DNA from: a virus | IMG/VR virus record: IMGVR_UViG_3300042465_002878 | Location: 1-39,922 of that record | Length of the DNA: 39,922 nt | Reading direction: 5' to 3' (one strand) | Part shown: positions 36,815 to 39,922 of the stretch, piece after piece | How positions within the stretch are numbered: position 1 is the stretch's first letter | How the letters are laid out: each line of letters opens with the position of its first letter | The notes under the pieces: generated by a model | The model's database searches: none | Seen by the model: the letters and a program-made list of their open reading frames with translations, nothing else | Told to the model about the DNA's origin: nothing | Made by a program: the position numbers and the translations under genes

Positions 36815-38182
36815 ATGGCAACTAATACTTATGTAGCGTTAGCAACTACAACTACAGCATCAAGTCAGGCATCGGTTACTTTCAATTCATTTACTGGTTA
36901 CACCGATTTAGTTATTGTTTGCAATGGCGGTTCAAGTACATCAGCAGATTTACACGTGCAATTCAACGGCGATACTGCCACTAACTACTCACGAACCGTA
37001 CTTACGGGTAACGGTACAGCAGCAAGTTCATCAAGACAAACTTCAGTGGCTTATATTCGTGTTGATAATGAGGGTATTTTGAATACATCTTTCCCTAATC
37101 AAAATGCAATCATAAATATAATGAATTACTCAAATGCAACTACTTACAAAACGGTGTTAGCACGAGCCAATAACGCTGCTGCTGGTACAGATGCTGCTGT
37201 TGGTCTATGGCGTAGTACGGCAGCAATTACTAGCATCTTGCTATTTCCCAATGTTGGTACTTTCACCAATGGCACAACTCTTACACTCTACGGGATCCTT
37301 GCAGAAGGTGGCGCCAAAGCAACTGGCGGTGTTGTCACTTCTGACTCAACATATTATTACCATACCTTCTTAGCCTCTGGAACATTTACTCCAAAGTCAA
37401 CACTGTCTTGCGATGTGTTAGTTGTTGCAGGTGGTGGTGGTGGTGGAGGAGGTGGTTCTACTTACGCTTCTGGAGGTGGCGGTGGTGCTGGTGGGTATAG
37501 AACTACAACATCTTTATCTGTTTCAACTGCAACAACAGTAACTGTTGGCTCTGGTGGAGCAGGTGGGCTAAATGCTTATACTACAACAAGTCTTGGAACA
37601 AAAGGAAATAATTCTGTTTTTTCATCTATTACATCATCTGGTGGTGGAGCAGGAACTGGCTTTGGTGGAGCAGTAGCAACCTCTGGTGGATCTGGTGGCG
37701 GTGGTGCTGGTTACAGTCTTGTATCTGGCGCTCAAACTGGAGCATCAGGTAACTTTGGAAGTTATTCACCTGTTGAAGGTTATGGTGGTGGTAACGGTGG
37801 AACTGGCGGTTCAACTAGCGCTGTTGGTGGTGGTGGTGGTGGCGTTGGTGGACTCGGAGTTTCAGGAGCAGCAACAGCACTAAATAGCAATGGTGTAGCA
37901 GGTGGCATTGGTTCTAATTCTGTTTCATCTTGGGCAACCGCAACTGCAACTGGTGTGTCTGGTTATTATGCAAGTGGTGGTGGTAGTGGTGGCAATGGAG
38001 GTACTGGCGGTTCTGCGGGAACAGGCGGTGGTGGAGCAGGAGGTACTGGTAATGCAAATGGTTCTACAGCAACAGCAAATACTGGCTCAGGTGGTGGTGG
38101 TGCTGGTGGTGGAGCAAGCGGCGGAGGAACTTTTGGCGGCGCAGGCGGATCAGGCATTGTCATTGTTAGATATGCAAAGTAA
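36815..38182 (+). CDS. glycine-rich fibre/adhesin protein (modules A + B)
   Basis: The 455-residue protein has A (residues ~15-165: SVTFNSFTGYTDLVIVCNGG, FNGDTATNYSRTV, GLWRSTAAITSILLFP, LYGI) and then B (from CDVLVVAGGGGGGGGG to GSGIVIVRYAK) with GGYRTTTSLSVSTATTVTVG, FSSITSSGGGAG and YSPVEGYGGG. It begins 1 base after the previous stop. The A+B organisation repeats in the next gene, indicating duplication. Confidence 0.72.
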   Translation: MATNTYVALATTTTASSQASVTFNSFTGYTDLVIVCNGGSSTSADLHVQFNGDTATNYSRTVLTGNGTAASSSRQTSVAYIRVDNEGILNTSFPNQNAIINIMNYSNATTYKTVLARANNAAAGTDAAVGLWRSTAAITSILLFPNVGTFTNGTTLTLYGILAEGGAKATGGVVTSDSTYYYHTFLASGTFTPKSTLSCDVLVVAGGGGGGGGGSTYASGGGGGAGGYRTTTSLSVSTATTVTVGSGGAGGLNAYTTTSLGTKGNNSVFSSITSSGGGAGTGFGGAVATSGGSGGGGAGYSLVSGAQTGASGNFGSYSPVEGYGGGNGGTGGSTSAVGGGGGGVGGLGVSGAATALNSNGVAGGIGSNSVSSWATATATGVSGYYASGGGSGGNGGTGGSAGTGGGGAGGTGNANGSTATANTGSGGGGAGGGASGGGTFGGAGGSGIVIVRYAK

Positions 38183-38191
38183 GGGAAACTA

Positions 38192-39553
38192 ATGCCAGCA
38201 AATTACGTACTCCTAGAACGCGTCACAGTAGGCGAGACTGCTGTATCCAGCATTACCTTCAACTCAATCCCTCAGACTGGCTATACCGATTTGAAGATTG
38301 TGGCTAGCGTAAGAGGAAGCGTCGCTTCTTTTGGAAGTTTGTTAGCATCATTCAATGGCTCTACTACTACATTTACTGCTAAATATTTATCAGGTAATGG
38401 AAGCGCTGCTTCAAGTGGAAGTTTGGCAAGATTAGCAGGTGAGTTCAACAGTTCTACATCAACTGCTAATACATTTTCCAATTTAGAAATCTATATTCCA
38501 AATTACACAAGTTCAAACAATAAATCTTATTCAGCAGACGACGTGACAGAGACAAATGGAACAACTGCTTATATGGCTTTGACTGCTGGATTATGGTCGA
38601 CTACATCTGCAATCACTTCTATTACTTTGACACCTGATTCAGGCAATATTGTCCAATACTCAACCTTTTCCCTATACGGTCTTGCAGCCCTAGGCACTAC
38701 ACCAACTAAGGCACCAAAGGCTTCTGGCGGATCAATTATCCAGACCGACGGTACTTATTGGTACCACGCCTTCCTTGCCTCTGGCACATTTACACCAGCC
38801 GTAGGGTTGAGTTGTGACGTGTTGGTAGTAGCAGGTGGTGGAGGTGGTGGTGGTGGAGTTGGCGGTGGAGGTGGAGCAGGCGGTTATAGAACCACAACAT
38901 CTCTTTCAGTTTCAACTGCAACAAGCATAACCGTTGGTGGGGGTGGTGCAGGTGGTACTGGAAATTATCCATCTACTACCAAAGGAACAGAAGGTTCCAA
39001 TAGTATATTTTCAAGCATTACATCATCAGGCGGTGGTGGAGGTGCTAAGGCTGCAAGTGCAGCAGGTGCTGGTGGTTCTGGTGGTGGTGCAGGTTCTGAA
39101 TCAACATCAACTGCTGGTGCAGGTAACGCAGGTTCTTATTCACCCGTTGAAGGTTATGCAGGTGGTGGACCAGGTTGGGATGCTCCCAACTATCCTGGCA
39201 GTGGTGGTGGTGGTGCGGGTGGAGTAGGTGTTCGTGCTGCAAGTGCTTCAAGTTCTGGTGGCGCAGGTGGTGTTGGTTCATTTACGGCAATTTCTGGTGG
39301 CGCAACAACTGGCGTAGGAGTTTTATCTGGCGGTAATTATTACTTTGCTGGCGGTGGTGGCGGTGGAGTTTATGTAAGCGGTTCTGGTGGTGCTGGTGGA
39401 CTTGGCGGCGGTGGTGCTGCTGGAGCGCTAGGCGCTTCAGGAACTGCTGCTACACCTAATACTGGTGGCGGTGGTGGAGGCTGTTCAAATAACTCTGGTC
39501 AAGTTGCTGGTAAAGGTGGTTCAGGTATTGTAATTATTCGGTATGCGGTCTAA
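38192..39553 (+). CDS. glycine-rich fibre/adhesin protein (modules A + B), paralogue
   Basis: The 453-residue protein repeats the plan of the preceding gene: A part with SITFNSIPQTGYTDLKIVASVRG, FNGSTTTF, GLWSTTSAITSITLTP and LYGLAAL; B part with CDVLVVAGGGGGGGG, GGYRTTTSLSVSTATSITVG, FSSITSSGGGGG, YSPVEGYAGGGPGW and GSGIVIIRYAV. B parts are much more alike than A parts. It differs by its own insert near NYPGSGGGGAGGVGVRA, where receptor contact may vary. Confidence 0.72.
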   Translation: MPANYVLLERVTVGETAVSSITFNSIPQTGYTDLKIVASVRGSVASFGSLLASFNGSTTTFTAKYLSGNGSAASSGSLARLAGEFNSSTSTANTFSNLEIYIPNYTSSNNKSYSADDVTETNGTTAYMALTAGLWSTTSAITSITLTPDSGNIVQYSTFSLYGLAALGTTPTKAPKASGGSIIQTDGTYWYHAFLASGTFTPAVGLSCDVLVVAGGGGGGGGVGGGGGAGGYRTTTSLSVSTATSITVGGGGAGGTGNYPSTTKGTEGSNSIFSSITSSGGGGGAKAASAAGAGGSGGGAGSESTSTAGAGNAGSYSPVEGYAGGGPGWDAPNYPGSGGGGAGGVGVRAASASSSGGAGGVGSFTAISGGATTGVGVLSGGNYYFAGGGGGGVYVSGSGGAGGLGGGGAAGALGASGTAATPNTGGGGGGCSNNSGQVAGKGGSGIVIIRYAV

Positions 39554-39568
39554 GGAAAAGGAAAACAA

Positions 39569-39916
39569 ATGTCACATTGGGCAGAGATAGATTCAAACAA
39601 CATCGTCTTGCGTGTACTCGTAGGCGATAACAACGATCCAGCAGGAGATGAGGGCTACCAATGGTTGCTCGATAATCTTGGCGGTACTTGGGTCAAGACA
39701 AGTTACAACGCAAACATTCGCAAAAACTATGCAGGTATTGGCTATTCATACGACTCGGTACTAGATGCCTTTATTCCACCTAAGCCATTTGAGTCTTGGG
39801 TACTCAACGAAGAGACTTGTCAATGGGATGCACCAAAGCCTCGCCCTGATTCAATTGATGGCGAGATGTGGTTATGGAATGAAACAAACCTAGATTGGGA
39901 GATAGCAAATGGATAA
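39569..39916 (+). CDS. tail-fibre-assembly-like protein (cyanophage type)
   Basis: The 115-residue protein (SHWAEIDSNNIVLRVLVGDNNDP...NIRKNYAGIGYSYDSVLDAFIPPKPFESWVLNEETCQWDAPKPRP) is a well-recognisable type in cyanophages and other aquatic phages: HxAExDxNNxV, FRKNYAGIGYxYD, AFIxPxPxxSWxLNExTxxWxAP. It is usually found near fibre genes and is thought to help fibre assembly or attachment. The AAGGAAAAGG upstream supplies a ribosome site. Confidence 0.78.
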   Translation: MSHWAEIDSNNIVLRVLVGDNNDPAGDEGYQWLLDNLGGTWVKTSYNANIRKNYAGIGYSYDSVLDAFIPPKPFESWVLNEETCQWDAPKPRPDSIDGEMWLWNETNLDWEIANG

Positions 39917-39922
39917 GCCAAA
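39909..39922 (+). CDS. start of a gene cut by the right edge
   Basis: ATG 39909 (MDKP...) overlaps the previous stop by 8 bases and has GGGAG about 8 bases upstream. Only four full codons are visible. The arrangement matches the overlapping starts elsewhere in the late operon, so a further virion gene probably follows. Confidence 0.4.

Noticed and set aside
37966-38163. Reverse-strand Pro/Ala-rich frame (and similar ones at 37629 and 38790)
   Set aside because: Antisense shadows of the glycine-rich adhesin codons; no ribosome sites or independent motifs.
35370-39553. Diversity-generating retroelement acting on the adhesin genes
   Set aside because: No reverse transcriptase or template/variable repeat pair with adenine-biased changes was seen.

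Overview
The window is most of a tailed double-stranded DNA phage genome, probably infecting an actinobacterium. The best host clue is a complete WhiB-type regulator (4537-4803; Cys 12, 41, 44, 50 and GIWGG), a family essentially confined to Actinobacteria and their phages. Moderately AT-rich DNA, and a mix of gene types known both from actinophages and from aquatic phages (including a tail-fibre-assembly-like protein common in cyanophages, 39569-39916), suggest a freshwater actinobacterial host; this is inference. No integrase, excisionase, tRNA or CRISPR array was seen, so a lytic phage is the simplest reading. The N4-gp56-like capsid protein and absence of a tape-measure gene lean towards a short-tailed virus, but part of the tail module lies outside the window.

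Layout. (1) 1-1880: the C-terminal end of a virion protein, then a lysis cassette (small membrane proteins, an embedded lipoprotein, a CHAP endolysin, a holin-like protein) closed by a strong UUCG-loop terminator. (2) 1890-2255: one reverse zinc-ribbon gene and a hairpin-rich stretch holding a predicted leaderless promoter. (3) 2256-9999: a tightly overlapping forward operon of early and DNA-metabolism genes. It opens with a proteasome-beta-like Ntn hydrolase, then carries a Cas4-like exonuclease, WhiB, a RecA/DnaB-like ATPase, a resolvase-like nuclease, a primase split over two overlapping frames, an MT-A70 adenine methylase, a sigma-like factor, another PD-(D/E)XK protein, an FmdB-like zinc ribbon and a C5-methylase-like protein. 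(4) 14742 down to 10067: a reverse operon of very small genes, many with zinc-ribbon cysteine pairs, ending in a lysozyme/transglycosylase-like gene and a frameshifted cytosine methylase. (5) 14743-15666: a divergent non-coding region rich in palindromes and repeats. (6) 15667-39922: the forward late operon: large terminase with a fused N-terminal HTH, portal, a 1541-residue virion protein, two further structural proteins, scaffold, major capsid protein, small head genes, fibre and adaptor genes, a collagen-like fibre next to a glycosyltransferase, and a tandem array of glycine-rich fibre/adhesin modules.

The first gene is open at the left edge and a new gene starts 14 bases before the right edge. 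Joining the ends does not restore either gene, so the window is a slice of, or a gapped contig from, a somewhat larger genome whose missing part should hold more tail genes. Replication probably depends on a host (or unseen) polymerase, with phage primase, helicase-like ATPase, exonuclease and resolvase. Regulation probably uses WhiB and the sigma-like factor.

The items most worth pursuing are the phage-encoded proteasome-like peptidase, the shuffled A/B modules in the glycine-rich adhesin array, the zinc-ribbon microprotein operon, and the palindromic control region.
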